A DNA stretch of 64,000 bases. Source: Roseimaritima ulvae. GTDB taxonomy: Bacteria > Planctomycetota > Planctomycetia > Pirellulales > Pirellulaceae. Below the pieces are notes generated by a model, which made no database searches, was not told the DNA's origin, and saw nothing but the letters and a program-made list of their open reading frames with translations. The first letter of the stretch is position 1; each line of letters starts with the position of its first letter. The DNA lies in the NCBI RefSeq assembly GCF_008065135.1, contig NZ_CP042914.1, positions 4,569,404-4,633,403 of the forward strand. Reading direction: 5' to 3'. Below, piece by piece: positions 62,763-64,000 of the stretch. A program made the position numbers and the translations under genes.

Positions 62763-62798
62763 AAAAAGGATGAAACACGCTCTCGTAAGAGCCGTGTG

Positions 62799-64000
62799 TT
62801 AGTTGTCGGAGGGCTTGGACATTACGCTACGGCGCCGACGCTTCCCCTGCACACGCTGATAGACGCCTGGGTGATCCACCGACAGGCAACGCCCATCGGC
62901 CCAGCTGCGCAGTTTTTCGACCGACTCGCAGGCCGTAACGGCGACTGGGACGACGTGATGTGCCGCATCGGTCAACGGCACATCGAGCAGGGCTGCCAAG
63001 CGGCAGCAGGCACGGATCTCGGCTCCAGTCCAGAGGTCGTCCTGCGGCCGGTCCTGGTCGTTGTCGAGCGAGAACTCCCGCAGGTGAATCTGCCAAATCG
63101 CCGCCCGCTGATCGCCCGACGGCAGGTCCAGGAAGAACACACCGTCAAAACGTTCAGCCCGCGTAAATTCCGGCGGCAGCTTGGATACATCGTTGCAGGT
63201 GGCCACCATAAAAACATTTGACGTGTGGTCGTTCATCCAAGTCAGCAGAGTGCCGAATAGCCGTGTCGAAACGCCACTGTCCTGGGCGCCGCCCGACGCC
63301 CCACTGAGGGCTTTCTCAACTTCGTCGACGAATAGGATGCACGGTGACATGGCATCGGCGATCGCCAAGGCCTCGCGGATGTTCGATTCGGTCTGTCCGA
63401 CCAATGAGCCCATCAGCGCCCCCACGTCCAGCGTCAACGTCGGACGGCCGGTCTCTTGCCCCAGGGCTTTGCAGAAGGCCGATTTGCCCACGCCCGGCAC
63501 ACCGAGCAGCAGCACGCCCTTGGCACGCACCTCGGCGCGGGACGCCGAAGAACGCAGAAGCGACCGCCGACAGAAGGCCTTTAACGCTTCCAGCCCGCCG
63601 AGCTGCTCGAACTGGTCACTGCCGCGGTGGAGCTTCAACAGGCCGGACTTTTTCAGGGCGGCCGTCTTCAATTCCCATACCGCCTGCGGTGTGAGTCGTC
63701 CATCACGAACAAGCGAAAGGCTGAAGGCGTTTTCGGCTTCGTAGCGGGTTAAGCCCGCCGCAGCGTCCAGCAGGGCCGTTAATTCATTGCCGCTGGGCAA
63801 CTCCTCCGCTTCAGTCGCGATACCGCGAGCGATATCGGCCAACTGCTCTCGATCAGGGCGCGCATGTTCGATGACGGTGAACAGTTTTTCCAGTTCCACA
63901 GGTAACTGAACTACCGGCGAGAGGATGACGACGAACGTGCGGTCGAGTTTGCCGCGATGGATCGCGGTGACTAACGATTGCACGATCTCGGCTGAGGCGA
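62799..64000 (-). CDS. AAA+ ATPase (Ycf46/FtsH-like), 5' end beyond window
   Basis: At least 400 residues; the frame stays open to the window edge, so the true start lies outside. An internal GTG at 63983 is not considered the start. The N-terminal part visible (VVILSPVVQLPVELEKLFTV) resembles the Ycf46-type regulatory domain. The AAA+ module has Walker A LLLGVPGVGKSA, Walker B CILFVDEVEKA, a sensor segment VFMVATCND and the arginine finger region FTRAERFDGVFF. It is probably an unfoldase or remodelling ATPase. Placed at the head of the ubiquitin-like cluster, it might act on modified proteins, by analogy with eukaryotic AAA unfoldases. Confidence 0.85.
   Translation of the reverse strand, partial: ASAEIVQSLVTAIHRGKLDRTFVVILSPVVQLPVELEKLFTVIEHARPDREQLADIARGIATEAEELPSGNELTALLDAAAGLTRYEAENAFSLSLVRDGRLTPQAVWELKTAALKKSGLLKLHRGSDQFEQLGGLEALKAFCRRSLLRSSASRAEVRAKGVLLLGVPGVGKSAFCKALGQETGRPTLTLDVGALMGSLVGQTESNIREALAIADAMSPCILFVDEVEKALSGASGGAQDSGVSTRLFGTLLTWMNDHTSNVFMVATCNDVSKLPPEFTRAERFDGVFFLDLPSGDQRAAIWQIHLREFSLDNDQDRPQDDLWTGAEIRACCRLAALLDVPLTDAAHHVVPVAVTACESVEKLRSWADGRCLSVDHPGVYQRVQGKRRRRSVMSKPSDN

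Noticed and set aside
1-64000. CRISPR arrays, tRNA or rRNA genes
   Set aside because: No regularly spaced repeats or recognisable RNA gene sequences were seen on reading through the window, although a dedicated search could not be run.

Overview
The window reads as accessory chromosome of a planctomycete, most likely a Rhodopirellula/Pirellulales-type bacterium. This is inferred from moderate GC content, many secreted proteins of unknown function, tandem secreted caspase-like proteins, sialidase-like proteins in metal operons, His-rich secreted proteins and a eukaryote-like ubiquitin-conjugation cluster. No rRNA, tRNA or CRISPR array was seen.

Layout. (1) 1-7.6 kb: a broken serpin gene, a secreted His-tailed protein ending in a clear terminator, two tandem secreted caspase-like proteins and a small zinc-binding protein. 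(2) 7.8-45.2 kb: a very large heavy-metal efflux island. It holds three HME-RND pump/adaptor pairs, two paralogous TolC-like outer membrane proteins, a P1B-2 Zn/Cd/Pb ATPase, a CDF transporter, an MFS exporter, a MerP-like protein, several Cys- or His-rich secreted metal-binding proteins, a thioredoxin, a CYP152-type P450, a SpoIIE-type phosphatase and an orphan zinc-finger anti-sigma factor. Genes from about 42.9 kb down to 11.3 kb all read on the minus strand, with an internal terminator at 28.0 kb. (3) 45.6-47.7 kb: a DUF5131 (Gp37/Gp68) and TcmP pair. (4) 47.8-50.3 kb: a truncated gene and a decayed IS21-type element. (5) 50.4-56.4 kb: a short prokaryotic Argonaute operon (zinc ribbon, TIR protein, HNH-APAZ protein, catalytically dead short pAgo), divergent from a sigma factor / small acidic protein / ImmA-IrrE protease operon. 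(6) 57.1-64 kb: a ubiquitin-like conjugation cluster (AAA+ ATPase, two small membrane proteins, three unrecognised proteins, Ubl, E2-RING fusion, JAMM protease, E1-like ThiF protein, small tail protein). Several genes are separated by hairpins, and the cluster ends in a strong terminator. The AAA+ gene runs off the window.

Working picture. The metal island pumps divalent and possibly monovalent metals across both membranes and buffers them in the periplasm. The right third looks like a defence/mobile island. The Argonaute locus stands out because one operon holds both a nuclease (HNH-APAZ) and a stand-alone TIR NADase-like gene, facing a protease-linked sigma-factor module that could control it. 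The ubiquitin-like cluster beside it carries a complete set of Ubl, E1, E2, RING and JAMM activities.
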